Source of the DNA: Sphingomonas profundi
GTDB lineage: Bacteria > Pseudomonadota > Alphaproteobacteria > Sphingomonadales > Sphingomonadaceae
Assembly (NCBI RefSeq): GCF_009739515.1
Contig: NZ_CP046535.1
Coordinates: 3,953,501 to 4,017,500 of the forward strand
Reading direction: 5' to 3'
DNA: 64,000 nt
Shown here: positions 34,949-43,379 of the stretch, piece after piece
Numbering within the stretch: the first letter of the stretch is position 1
How the letters are laid out: the number at the start of each line of letters is the position of its first letter
Notes under the pieces: model-generated
Databases searched by the model: none
Told to the model about the DNA's origin: nothing
The model's input: only the letters and a program-made list of their open reading frames with translations
Made by a program: the position numbers and the translations under genes

Positions 34949-35168
34949 CATTGCTTCACCAGCACTCATGCGCAACGACATCGATGGGTGTCTGGACGAG
35001 GTTAGACAAAAGACGGGATCACGTCAGGGCAAACGTACGCATCGGGTCACATCTCATGCGAACGCTGTCCCTCAATGGCGAAGACGTTTCCCTGGTCTTC
35101 GACATAGGGTATCGGTCTGAAAGCAGCGTGTTTTGGGGGGCTTAGGGGCGGATAAGGCCTGCAAACGC
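34949..35168 (+). repeat. Dispersed direct repeat, copy B
   Basis: About 220 bases match copy A at 26234-26447 in direct orientation, including GGGCAAA(C/T)GTACGCATCGGG and the 21-base exact run starting GACGTTTCCCTGGTCTTCGA. The two copies bracket 8.5 kb holding one complete catabolic operon plus a regulator and an SDR. Confidence 0.8.
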
Positions 35169-35280
35169 ATCGTTGTCGTGCGCAATTCCCAGTTAATTCC
35201 CTCATATCAGGGAATCTGGCGTAGACAGGTTCGCTCCCGACTGGGTGGCGCACCATCTCCGCTCGTATGTAAAACATTTA

Positions 35281-35298
35281 AAAGTCCCCTTCCGGGGA
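35281..35298 (-). terminator. Intrinsic terminator for the methyltransferase gene
   Basis: On the minus strand TCCCC-GGAA-GGGGA is followed by CTTTTAAA. It lies about 75 bases after the stop of the minus-strand methyltransferase gene. Confidence 0.6.
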
Positions 35299-35371
35299 AC
35301 AACCCCGTCCGTGCCATATGGTCTGCTGTCCCACCCGGCCGATGCGCCGGTGCCGGCCTTGCGGCCGCCGC

Positions 35372-36118
35372 CTAGATCGCGGCCTTGCGGCCGATCAGCG
35401 TGCCCTTGGTGCTGCCGGGCAGGCGGGCGAAGCGGATGGTGGGCCAGCGCCGCCGCCAGCGGCGGGCGACCAGCCGTTCGCCGGGGCGGGCGGCATCGTC
35501 GAGCAGGATCATGCCGCCGGGGCTCAGGCGATCGAACAGCATCTCGGCGGCGCCGCGGATGAAGGGGTGGACCGCCCATGGCGGCCCGTCGATCAGCAGC
35601 AGGTCGATCCGCTCGGGCGGGTCGGTCACGTCGTACCAGTAGGCCGGCCAGCCGGGCACGGCGCGGGCGAGGGGGGCGTGGCGGATATCCGCATCCACCC
35701 CCTGATCGCGCAGCCAGTCGGCGGCGGCGACGACGAAGTCGGCATGCTGATCGTAGCTGACCAAAGTGCCGCCGCCATGAAGCTCCAGCGCGCGGGCGCA
35801 GACGAGGGTGGAGGCGCCGGCGCCGAGTTCCACCACCGTGCGCGGGCGCAGCTCCTCCACGGCGTCGACGATGCGGTGGAGGAAGCCGGCATCGGCCTTC
35901 CAGCTGCCGAGATGCGGCAGCGCCCCGTCCGGCAGCGACAGCCGCGCGAGCAGGCGCGCCTTGCTGGCGCGCGAGCCGCCATGCAGGCTCCACAGCAGCC
36001 ACGGCCAGCCGATCGCGCCGAAGATCAGGCGGTAGATCCAGTCGCTGACCGGGGTGGGCAGGATCGGCGTCGCAACGTCCCGTATCGCCAGAAGGCGCGT
36101 CGTCTCACCTGCCGCCAC
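35372..36118 (-). CDS. Class I SAM-dependent methyltransferase-like protein
   Basis: This 248-residue protein has a Rossmann-type SAM-binding motif VVELGAGAST (~94-103), an acidic strand end in LVSYDQHADF, and motif-IV-like IDLLLIDGPPWA followed by GGMILLDDAAR, typical of the Methyltransf_24 group. A hydrophobic N-terminal stretch (~28-45) may be membrane-associated. It is the first minus-strand gene right of the repeat copy B and is followed by an intrinsic terminator. The substrate and any link to the catabolic genes are unknown. Confidence 0.75.
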   Translation of the reverse strand: MAAGETTRLLAIRDVATPILPTPVSDWIYRLIFGAIGWPWLLWSLHGGSRASKARLLARLSLPDGALPHLGSWKADAGFLHRIVDAVEELRPRTVVELGAGASTLVCARALELHGGGTLVSYDQHADFVVAAADWLRDQGVDADIRHAPLARAVPGWPAYWYDVTDPPERIDLLLIDGPPWAVHPFIRGAAEMLFDRLSPGGMILLDDAARPGERLVARRWRRRWPTIRFARLPGSTKGTLIGRKAAI

Positions 36119-36191
36119 CCGTCACCCCTCCGCCTGCCCTCGGAAGGCGATCTATGTGCCCGATGCGGCGGCCGCTGCCAAGCGGCCGGGA

Positions 36192-37799
36192 TCAGCGCCG
36201 ATCGTCCAGGATCAGCTCGGCCGCGCGCCAGCCGGCGGCCATGGCGGGGGCGTTGGTGTTGCCGGAGACGTTGGTCGGGAAGATGGAGAGATCGGCCACG
36301 CGCAGGCCGTCCACCCCCTCCACCCGCAGCCGCGCATCCACCACGCTGCCCATCGCGCAGGTGCCGGTGGCGTGATAGCCGGGGCCGCCGAGCATGTTGA
36401 AGGCGGCGAGGATGTCCTCGTCGCTCTGCACCTGCGGGCCGGGCAGCATCTCCTGCTTGATATAGGGCTTGATCGCCGGCTGCTCGAACATGCGGCGCAT
36501 CCAGCGGAACATGGCGACGCTGGTGCGGCGATCCTTCTCGTGGCTCAGATAATTGTGCGTGATCTCCGGCACCTCGGCCGGATCGGACGATCGGGCGAGC
36601 ACGCTGCCCTGGCTTTCCGGCAGCAGGTTGTAGCCGAAGATCTGGCTGCCGGGCACCTTTTCGAAGGTGACGCCCTTGGTCCAGCCCTCCCACGCCGCCA
36701 TGTCCATCGACAGGGGGTTGGCGATCAGCTGCACGTCCGGCCGGGTGAGCGACGGATCGGTGCGGATGAAGCCGGTATAGTCGTAGCCGGGGCCGGAGAG
36801 CACGCCGGTGCGGAGGAGATTGTAGCGCAGGCCGTTGCGCACCAGCCGCCAGCCGGAATATTCGCGATTCTGGCTCCAGTCGACGGTGAGGTGGTGCTGG
36901 AGGAACAGCAGCACATGCTCGCGCATGTTGCCGCCCACGCCGGGGCTGTGCCGCACCACGGGCACGCCGATCGCCCGCAGATGCGCCTCCGGCCCCACGC
37001 CCGAGCGGTGGAGGATCGCCGGCGACATGATCGCGCCGGCGGAGAGGACGATCTCGCGGGCGGCGCGGTACGTGCGGCGCACGCCTTTCTCCACCGTCTC
37101 GACGGCCACGGCGCGGGTGCCCTCGAATCGCACCTTGTCCACCGGCGCCTCGGTGACGATCGTCAGGTTGCGGCGGTGGCGGACGGGATCGAGGAAGGCC
37201 ACGGCGGCGCTCTGGCGGCGGCCGTGCCTGATCGTGGCGGTGGTGTAGCCGCTGCCCTCCTGCCCGGGCAGGTTCGGCTCCTCGACATGGGGCACGCCCA
37301 TCTGCTCGGCCGCGGCGATCATGGCATCGACGATCTTCGTGCGGTTGCGGCTGACGATCACGTGCAGCGGGCCGCCGACTCCGCGGAAGTCGGTGGCGCC
37401 GAGCTCGTGATCCTCCATCGCCATGAAGATGCGGCCCATGTCCGCCCAGCCCCAGCCGGGTAGGCCCAGGTCGCGCTCCCAATGATCGTAATCCTCGGGG
37501 TGGCCGCGCAGATACTGCATGCCGTTGATCGAGGAGGAGCCGCCGAGCATCTTGCCGCGCACCCAGGTTTCCGGCGTGTTCTTGCCGGTTGGGCCGGGGT
37601 TGGCGGGCAGATACCAGGTGCGCCGGTCGCTCATCAGCAGCCGGCCGAAGCCCTTGGGCATCGTGACGAACGGATGCTTGTCGCTCGGTCCCGCCTCCAG
37701 CAACAGTACCGCGTTGCGCGGATCGGCCGAGAGCCGGTTGGCGAGGACGCAGCCGGCGGCGCCGCCGCCGGCGATGATGTAGTCGTAGGTGTCCGTCAC
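36192..37799 (-). CDS. GMC-family FAD-dependent oxidoreductase
   Basis: This 535-residue protein is of the glucose-methanol-choline oxidoreductase family. The FAD-binding start DYIIAGGGAAGCVLANRL lies at its N-terminus, and GMC signature 1-like VRGKMLGGSSSINGM and SAGAIMSPAILHRSGVG follow. The catalytic-region blocks YHATGTCAMG and NTNAPAMAAGW are present. It would oxidise a primary or secondary alcohol. I prefer the GTG start at 37799, six bases after GGGAGG; the ATG at 37805 would abut that site. It diverges from the CoA-transferase genes, so a shared promoter region at 37800-37919 is likely. Confidence 0.9.
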   Translation of the reverse strand: MTDTYDYIIAGGGAAGCVLANRLSADPRNAVLLLEAGPSDKHPFVTMPKGFGRLLMSDRRTWYLPANPGPTGKNTPETWVRGKMLGGSSSINGMQYLRGHPEDYDHWERDLGLPGWGWADMGRIFMAMEDHELGATDFRGVGGPLHVIVSRNRTKIVDAMIAAAEQMGVPHVEEPNLPGQEGSGYTTATIRHGRRQSAAVAFLDPVRHRRNLTIVTEAPVDKVRFEGTRAVAVETVEKGVRRTYRAAREIVLSAGAIMSPAILHRSGVGPEAHLRAIGVPVVRHSPGVGGNMREHVLLFLQHHLTVDWSQNREYSGWRLVRNGLRYNLLRTGVLSGPGYDYTGFIRTDPSLTRPDVQLIANPLSMDMAAWEGWTKGVTFEKVPGSQIFGYNLLPESQGSVLARSSDPAEVPEITHNYLSHEKDRRTSVAMFRWMRRMFEQPAIKPYIKQEMLPGPQVQSDEDILAAFNMLGGPGYHATGTCAMGSVVDARLRVEGVDGLRVADLSIFPTNVSGNTNAPAMAAGWRAAELILDDRR

Positions 37800-37919
37800 C
37801 CGCATCCTCCCGCCGGCCCGCTGGCCGTCGCGGTGGTATAGTGACTGACGAGTCACAGTCAAAAGGCGCGACGCAGGATGGTCTTGACGAACGCGGCCGC
37901 CTCACCAAAAGGAGAGGTC

Positions 37920-38624
37920 ATGAGGAAGCTCTACCCAGACGCCGCCGCCGCCCTGGACGGGCTGCTGTTCGATGGCATGACGATCGCCGCCGGCGGCTTC
38001 GGCCTGTGCGGCATTCCCGAGAATCTGATCGTGGCGATCCGCGACAGCGGCGTCGGGGGGCTGACGATCGTCTCGAACAATTGCGGGGTGGACGGCTTCG
38101 GCCTGGGCCTGCTGCTGGAGACCCGGCAGATCGCCAAGATGGTCTCCTCCTACGTCGGCGAGAACAAGGAGTTCGAGCGCCAGTTTCTCGGCGGCGAGCT
38201 GGAGATCGAGTTCAACCCGCAGGGCACCCTGGCCGAGCGGCTGCGCGCCGGCGGCGCCGGCATCCCCGGCTTCTACACCAAGACGGGCGTCGGCACGCAG
38301 GTGGCCGAAGGCAAGGAGCATAAGGAGTTCGACGGCGAGACCTACATCCTGGAGCGCGGGATCGTGTGCGACCTGGCGATCGTGAAGGCCTGGAAGGCGG
38401 ATGCCAGCGGCAACCTGATGTTCCGCAAGACGAGCCGCAACTTCAACCCGCCCGTCGCCACCGCCGGCCGTGTCACGGTGGCCGAGGTGGAGGAGATCGT
38501 GGCGGAGGGAGCGCTGGACCCGGAGGCGATCCACACCCCCGGCGTCTACGTGCAGCGGCTGATCGAGGGTGCGTTCGAGAAGCGGATCGAGCAGCGGACC
38601 GTGCGCAAGGAAGGGACGGCCTGA
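37920..38624 (+). CDS. 3-oxoacid CoA-transferase, subunit A
   Basis: This 234-residue protein is of the CoA-transferase family I alpha subunit (ScoA/AtoD-like). It shows the glycine-rich block [38 protein letters not shown] and [11 protein letters not shown]. With subunit B it moves CoA from succinyl-CoA or another donor to a 3-oxoacid or related acid. The ATG at 37920 has GGAG five bases upstream. Its stop shares one base with the start of subunit B, so the two are translationally coupled. Confidence 0.93.
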   Translation: MRKLYPDAAAALDGLLFDGMTIAAGGFGLCGIPENLIVAIRDSGVGGLTIVSNNCGVDGFGLGLLLETRQIAKMVSSYVGENKEFERQFLGGELEIEFNPQGTLAERLRAGGAGIPGFYTKTGVGTQVAEGKEHKEFDGETYILERGIVCDLAIVKAWKADASGNLMFRKTSRNFNPPVATAGRVTVAEVEEIVAEGALDPEAIHTPGVYVQRLIEGAFEKRIEQRTVRKEGTA

Positions 38625-39271
38625 TGCCGATGGACCGCAACCAGATGGCCGCCCGCGCCGCGCGCGAACTGCGCGACGGCTTCTACGTCAATCTCGGCAT
38701 CGGCATCCCGACGCTGGTCGCCAACCACATCGCACCCGGCATCGACGTGACCCTGCAGAGCGAGAACGGCATGCTCGGCATCGGCCCGTTCCCCACCGAG
38801 GCGGAGGTGGACGCGGACCTGATCAACGCCGGCAAGCAGACCGTGACGGAGGTGCCGCGCACCGCCTTCTTCTCCTCCGCCGACAGCTTCGCGATGATTC
38901 GCGGCGGGCACATGAACCTCTCCGTGCTGGGCGCGATGGAAGTGGCCGAGAATGGCGACATCGCGAACTGGATGATACCCGGCAAGATGGTGAAGGGGAT
39001 GGGCGGGGCGATGGACCTGGTGGCCGGGTGCAAGCGCATCATCGTCATCATGGATCATGTCTCCAAGGACGGATCGTCCAAGTTCCGCAAGGCCTGCACC
39101 CTGCCGCTGACCGGGGCTGGCGTCGTCGACCTGCTGATCACCGATCTGGCCGTGTTCGAGCGGACCGACCGGACCGGCCCGTTCCGCCTGATCGAGCTCG
39201 CCGACGGCGTCACCGCCGACGAGGTGCGGGCGAAGACCGAAGCCGACTATGTCGAGGCGCTGGCCGGCTGA
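38624..39271 (+). CDS. 3-oxoacid CoA-transferase, subunit B
   Basis: This 215-residue beta subunit carries the catalytic Glu47 in QSENGMLG, which forms the glutamyl-CoA thioester intermediate. [26 protein letters not shown] and [21 protein letters not shown] are further family marks. The start overlaps the end of subunit A (TGATG). It is likely to activate or release an acid produced by ring cleavage in this region; the actual acid is unknown. Confidence 0.93.
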   Translation: MPMDRNQMAARAARELRDGFYVNLGIGIPTLVANHIAPGIDVTLQSENGMLGIGPFPTEAEVDADLINAGKQTVTEVPRTAFFSSADSFAMIRGGHMNLSVLGAMEVAENGDIANWMIPGKMVKGMGGAMDLVAGCKRIIVIMDHVSKDGSSKFRKACTLPLTGAGVVDLLITDLAVFERTDRTGPFRLIELADGVTADEVRAKTEADYVEALAG

Positions 39272-39446
39272 GGCGTCCGGCCCGCGGGCCTGATCCTCTC
39301 GCCCGACATTTGTCGGCCATGCGGCGCAGGGTCGCCGCCCGCGTGGCCTGACCGCGCGCCATTTCCGCGACCGGCGGGCTCACCTTATTATTGGTTTACA
39401 GCCGGCGCGCGATGTGACGAAGTCGCCGCGCCAAGCGCCTGCTATC

Positions 39447-39474
39447 TTGACAGTCCGTCCGCGTTCGTAGGAAT
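39447..39474 (+). promoter_or_regulatory. Candidate sigma-70 promoter
   Basis: A perfect TTGACA (39447-39452) is separated by 15 bases from TAGGAAT (39468-39474), about 75 bases before the ferredoxin start, in a 278-base region without genes. The spacing is slightly short. Confidence 0.4.
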
Positions 39475-39549
39475 GACTGATGGATCATAATTCGAGAAAG
39501 CACGGCGCCGCAACGACGTGAGAGGACCGAAGATGGCGAGTGCCGGTGC

Positions 39550-39909
39550 ATGAGTGAGACCTTCCATCGCGCGATCGCGCTGGCCGACCTGCCGGCGGGC
39601 AAGCCCGCCGCCGTGGAGCTGAACGGCTGGCCCGTGCTGGTCGCGATCCTGCCGGAGGGGCCGCGCGCGGTGATCAACCGCTGCTCGCACGCCGCCTCCG
39701 ATCTCGCGTCCGGCCGCATCCGGCGCGGCGCGATCGTCTGCCCGCTGCACGGCGCCATGTTCAAGCTGGATACCGGCCAGTGCATCGCCGCGCCCTACCA
39801 GCCGCTCAAGACCTTTGCCGTGCGCACGGCGGACGACTGGATCGAGGTGGAGGTGCCGGACGAGGCGCCGCCGGCCAACATGCTACCGGTGAAGCCGCTG
39901 AAGACCTGA
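39550..39909 (+). CDS. Rieske-type [2Fe-2S] ferredoxin
   Basis: This 119-residue soluble Rieske ferredoxin has cluster ligands Cys45, His47, Cys64 and His67 (CSH...CPLH). It is expected to carry electrons to a Rieske oxygenase, most simply the one encoded 44 bases downstream. It is a paralogue of the ferredoxin at 46561-46917: both begin with an M-x-ETFHRA pattern, the ligand positions are identical, and both contain NGWPV and PLKTFA. No reductase gene is in the window. Confidence 0.92.
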   Translation: MSETFHRAIALADLPAGKPAAVELNGWPVLVAILPEGPRAVINRCSHAASDLASGRIRRGAIVCPLHGAMFKLDTGQCIAAPYQPLKTFAVRTADDWIEVEVPDEAPPANMLPVKPLKT

Positions 39910-39953
39910 GGCCGGCGGCGGACATCACGCCGGCCCCGAGAAGGAGAGGGATG

Positions 39954-41330
39954 ATGAACGCACCGCTGCAGGCGATCGACGGCCGCTGCCCAGGGCCGAG
40001 CTATCAGGACATCATGCGTCACGGCGGCGGCGCCGTCTCGGACGTGCTGGCGCGCACGTCCAACCCGCCGCAGGCGAGCGCGGACATCCCGTTCGAGCGC
40101 TATACCAGCCAGGCCTTCTTCGATCTCGAGATGCGCAAGATGTGGCGCAAGGTGTGGCAGTTCGCCTGCCGGCTGGAGCAGCTGCCCGAGACGGGCGACT
40201 ATTTCGTCTACGATATCGGCCGCTACTCGATCCTCATCACCCGCGCCGAGGACGGGCTGAAGGCCTATTGGAACAGCTGCCTGCATCGCGGCACCAAGCT
40301 GAAACCCTCCGGCACCAGCGGCTGGTCTCCCTCGATCCAGTGCCCGTTCCACGGCTGGGACTGGAACTTGGACGGATCGGTGCGGAATATCCCCTGCCGC
40401 TGGGACTTTCCGCACGTGCAGGACGAGGAGACGCGCCTGCCGCAGGTGAAGGTGGAGAGCTGGAACGGCTTCGTCTTCGTCAACATGGATCCGGATGCCG
40501 CGCCGCTGGCCGACTATCTGGAGATCGTGCCCGATCACTGGGCGAAGTGGGACATGACCGGATGGTATGTCCACACCCATGTGCAGAAGGAGCTGCCCGG
40601 CAACTGGAAGCTGAGCCAGGAGGCTTTCATGGAAGCCTATCACACGCCGATCGCCCATCCGGAGATGACGCATGTGGTGGGCGACCACAACATGCAGCAC
40701 GATATCTTCAGCCGCCACGTGAGCCGCGACCTCTGCCCGATGGCGAGCCCGAGCCCCACCTCTACCCGCAACATGAGCCAGCAGGAGCTGCTCGATTCGA
40801 TGCTGGTCGACCGCATCCGATCCGAGACAGCCGAGAAACTGGTGGTGCCGGAGGGCGGCACGGCGCGATCGGTGATGGCGGCGCAGCTGCGCCAATCGAT
40901 GCGGGCCGATTACGGCCGCGACTATTCGGGCCATTCGGATCCGGAGATGATCGATTCGATCAAGTACAACATCTTCCCCAACCTGTTCCTCTACGCCAGC
41001 GTGGCGCTGCCACTGATCCAGCTATTCCGCCCGCTTGGCAACGATCCCGATCGCTGCCTGTTCGACCAGATGGTGCTGCGGCCGATGCCGGCCGACGGAT
41101 CGGAGCCGCCGGTCGCGGAGATCGTGCGGCTGAAGGAGGACGAGCATTTCACCTCGGTGGACGGGATGGACCCGTTCCTCGCCAGCGTGCTCGATCAGGA
41201 TACGGACATCATGCGCTGGCAGCGCGAGGGCATGTACACCAGCGAGAAGGGTGCCCAGACGCTGTCGCGCTATCAAGAATCGCGCATCCGCCACGTCCAC
41301 GACACGCTGGACGGCTATCTGAACGCCTGA
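39954..41330 (+). CDS. Rieske non-heme iron oxygenase, alpha subunit
   Basis: This 458-residue protein has a Rieske centre at Cys109, His111, Cys130 and His133, and a catalytic domain with the AFMEAYHTPIAHPEM iron-site block. The C-terminal NPL-like region, including IKYNIFPNLFLYAS, resembles the oxygenase at 31588, of which this is a paralogue. An AAGGAG site fits an ATG at 39954 (seven-base spacing); an ATG at 39951 is also possible. It follows its probable ferredoxin and precedes an acyl-CoA synthetase by 13 bases, forming one operon. Confidence 0.93.
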   Translation: MNAPLQAIDGRCPGPSYQDIMRHGGGAVSDVLARTSNPPQASADIPFERYTSQAFFDLEMRKMWRKVWQFACRLEQLPETGDYFVYDIGRYSILITRAEDGLKAYWNSCLHRGTKLKPSGTSGWSPSIQCPFHGWDWNLDGSVRNIPCRWDFPHVQDEETRLPQVKVESWNGFVFVNMDPDAAPLADYLEIVPDHWAKWDMTGWYVHTHVQKELPGNWKLSQEAFMEAYHTPIAHPEMTHVVGDHNMQHDIFSRHVSRDLCPMASPSPTSTRNMSQQELLDSMLVDRIRSETAEKLVVPEGGTARSVMAAQLRQSMRADYGRDYSGHSDPEMIDSIKYNIFPNLFLYASVALPLIQLFRPLGNDPDRCLFDQMVLRPMPADGSEPPVAEIVRLKEDEHFTSVDGMDPFLASVLDQDTDIMRWQREGMYTSEKGAQTLSRYQESRIRHVHDTLDGYLNA

Positions 41331-41343
41331 GGAGCCGATCGGC

Positions 41344-42882
41344 ATGACGGCGGCGGTGCGGCGCGAGGTGCATCATGGCCGCGTGACGCTCTGCTATGCG
41401 GAGCGGCCGGCGAATCTGGACGCTATGCTGCGCGCGGCGGCGGCGCGGGCCGGCGGCGCCTGCGCGATAGTCGACGGCGCGCTAAGGCTCGACTATCGGG
41501 CGCTGGACGCGCGGGTGGAGGCGGATGCGGGGCGGCTGGCGGGCCTCGGCATCGTCGCCGGCGACCGGGTGGCGGTGCTGCTGGAGAACGGCGTCGGCTT
41601 CGTCGCGGTCATGCTCGCGGTGGCGCGGCTTGGCGCCATCCTGGTGCCGCTGGGCCTGCGCCTGGCCGCGCCCGAGATCGCGATGATGCTGCGCGACAGC
41701 GGCGCCCGGCTGCTGCTGCACGAGGTGGCGGAAGACCGGCTGCCGGCGGACATGGGCGATTGCGCGGCACTGTCGCTCGATCGCTTCGCGGCGCTGGACA
41801 CCTCCGGCTTCGCCGCGCCGGCGGTGGACGAGGATGCGCCCTGCGCCATCCTCTACACCTCCGGCACCACCGGCCGGCCGAAGGGCGCGGTGCTGACGCA
41901 CGGCAACGTCGTCCACTCCTGCCTGCATTATGCCGAGCATATGGGGCTGGCGGACGGGGAGCGCAGCATGCTGGCGGTGCCCGCCTCGCACGTCACCGGC
42001 CTCGTCGCGATCGTCGCCACGATGCTGCTGGTCGCCGGCCGGATCGTGACGATGCGCGCCTTCCAGGCCCGCCGCTTCCTGGAACTTGCCGAGGCCGAGC
42101 GGGCGACGCACACGCTGATGGTGCCGGCCATGTACGCGCTGATCCAGCGCGAGCCCGATATCGACCGGTTCGACCTGACGGCGTGGCGTATCGGCGGCTA
42201 TGGCGGCGCGCCGATGCCGGTGGCGACGATCGCGGCCCTGGCCGCCGCGTGGCCGGGGCTGGGGCTGGTGAACTGCTACGGCGCCACCGAGACGACCTCG
42301 CCCGCCGTCATCATGCCGCCGGGCGAGGGCCGGCTGCGGCCGGACGCCGTCGGCCGGGCGGTGCGCTGCGGCGAGATCGTGGCGATGGACGAGGCGGGCC
42401 GCGAGGTGCCGCCGGGCGAGAGCGGCGAACTGTGGATCGCCGGGCCAATGGTGGTGCCCGGCTACTGGCAGCGGGCCGAGGCGGATGCCGCATCCTTCGT
42501 CGGCGGCTACTGGCGATCGGGAGACATCGGCGCGATCGACGCCGGCGGGCACGTGCGCATCCTGGATCGCATGAAGGACATGATCAACCGCGGCGGCTTC
42601 AAGATCTACTCGGCCGAGGTGGAGGATGTGCTCGCGGGCTTTCCGGGCGTGATCGAGGCGGCGGTGGTGGGCCGGCCCTGCCCGGTGCTGGGGGAGCGGG
42701 TGCATGCCGTGATCCGCGCCGATCCACCGGGGAAGGCGGCGGCGGTGCGCGCGTTCGTGGCGGCACGGCTGGCCGACTACAAGGTGCCGGAGACGATCGA
42801 CTGGTCCGCCGATCCGCTGCCGCGCAACGCCAACGGCAAGCTCGTCAAGGCGTCGCTGCGGGAGGCGGTGGCGCGCGGCTGA
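41344..42882 (+). CDS. AMP-binding acyl-CoA synthetase
   Basis: This 512-residue member of the ANL adenylating family has the P-loop YTSGTTGRPKG (171-181), NCYGATETT, GYWRSGDIG and the hinge-region DRMKDMINRGGFKIYSAEVE. It ends with the catalytic-Lys block NANGKLVK. It would convert a carboxylic acid to its CoA thioester with ATP. The gene follows the Rieske oxygenase in the same operon and converges on a SnoaL-like gene. The acyl substrate cannot be deduced. It is distant from the second synthetase at 53075. Confidence 0.92.
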   Translation: MTAAVRREVHHGRVTLCYAERPANLDAMLRAAAARAGGACAIVDGALRLDYRALDARVEADAGRLAGLGIVAGDRVAVLLENGVGFVAVMLAVARLGAILVPLGLRLAAPEIAMMLRDSGARLLLHEVAEDRLPADMGDCAALSLDRFAALDTSGFAAPAVDEDAPCAILYTSGTTGRPKGAVLTHGNVVHSCLHYAEHMGLADGERSMLAVPASHVTGLVAIVATMLLVAGRIVTMRAFQARRFLELAEAERATHTLMVPAMYALIQREPDIDRFDLTAWRIGGYGGAPMPVATIAALAAAWPGLGLVNCYGATETTSPAVIMPPGEGRLRPDAVGRAVRCGEIVAMDEAGREVPPGESGELWIAGPMVVPGYWQRAEADAASFVGGYWRSGDIGAIDAGGHVRILDRMKDMINRGGFKIYSAEVEDVLAGFPGVIEAAVVGRPCPVLGERVHAVIRADPPGKAAAVRAFVAARLADYKVPETIDWSADPLPRNANGKLVKASLREAVARG

Positions 42883-42887
42883 CTCGC

Positions 42888-43319
42888 TCAGGCGTCGATC
42901 GGCTCGCCCTTGGCGTCCATGTGGATCAGGTGCGTGTCGAAATAATAGGGCTTAACCTCGCACACCTGCTCGCCGCGGAACTCGAACCGCTCGGCGATCT
43001 CGATCGGGTAGCGCCGGCCCGTCTTGCGCGAGGTGACGTGCAGGGTGACGATGCCGTAGGCGAACCCGTCGCCGGCGGAGACGCCCGCCAGCTCGACCTC
43101 GGGATCGGACCAGAAGCCCATCACGTGCGGGAAGAGGTTCCGCATCGCCTGCTTGCCGGTGAAGAGGCCGCCATAGGGCAGGCTCTCGCACTCGACGATG
43201 CGGAAGTCCTCGGTGAAATATTCCTCCGCCGCATCCCAGTTGCCGACGGAGGTCAGCGCGTACAATTCCCTGACGATCTCGGCCATGCGGGTGGCGTCGG
43301 GGGCTGCGGCGTCGGTCAT
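42888..43319 (-). CDS. SnoaL-like (NTF2-fold) protein
   Basis: This 143-residue NTF2-like protein has the pattern IVRELYALTSVGNWDAAEEY, FTEDFRIVECESLPYGG, FTGKQAMRNLFPHVMGF and a C-terminal ERFEFRGEQVCEVKPYYFD. These proteins form a cone-shaped pocket used by isomerases, dehydratases and Rieske beta subunits; the reaction here is unknown. It is a single gene, since a terminator for the receptor lies just upstream, and it converges on the acyl-CoA synthetase with only five bases between stops. Confidence 0.85.
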   Translation of the reverse strand: MTDAAAPDATRMAEIVRELYALTSVGNWDAAEEYFTEDFRIVECESLPYGGLFTGKQAMRNLFPHVMGFWSDPEVELAGVSAGDGFAYGIVTLHVTSRKTGRRYPIEIAERFEFRGEQVCEVKPYYFDTHLIHMDAKGEPIDA

Positions 43320-43341
43320 CGATACTCTCCGGGCAGGAAAA

Positions 43342-43368
43342 GGGCCGCTCTCTTGGGGAGAGCGGCCC
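43342..43368 (-). terminator. Intrinsic terminator after receptor gene
   Basis: GGGCCGCTCTC and GAGAGCGGCCC form a perfect 11-base stem with a five-base loop. On the minus strand it is followed by TTTTCC, 11 bases after the receptor stop. It separates the receptor from the SnoaL-like gene. Confidence 0.88.
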
Positions 43369-43379
43369 GGAGGATCACC

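Larger units (their letters stand above)
34670..35284. other. Intergenic debris zone
   Basis: No gene is supported here. In order it holds ~180 bases with nothing recognisable, a degenerate tRNA-Glu fragment (34856-34916), the second dispersed repeat copy (34949-35168) and a small hairpin, ATTCCCT-catatc-AGGGAAT (35196-35215). It looks like an old integration or recombination boundary. Confidence 0.6.

Noticed and set aside
26234-35168. Direct repeats as prophage or ICE attachment sites
   Set aside because: They are far longer than usual att cores, no integrase lies between them, and their left part continues from IS3-like debris. Recombination between dispersed repeats is the simpler reading.
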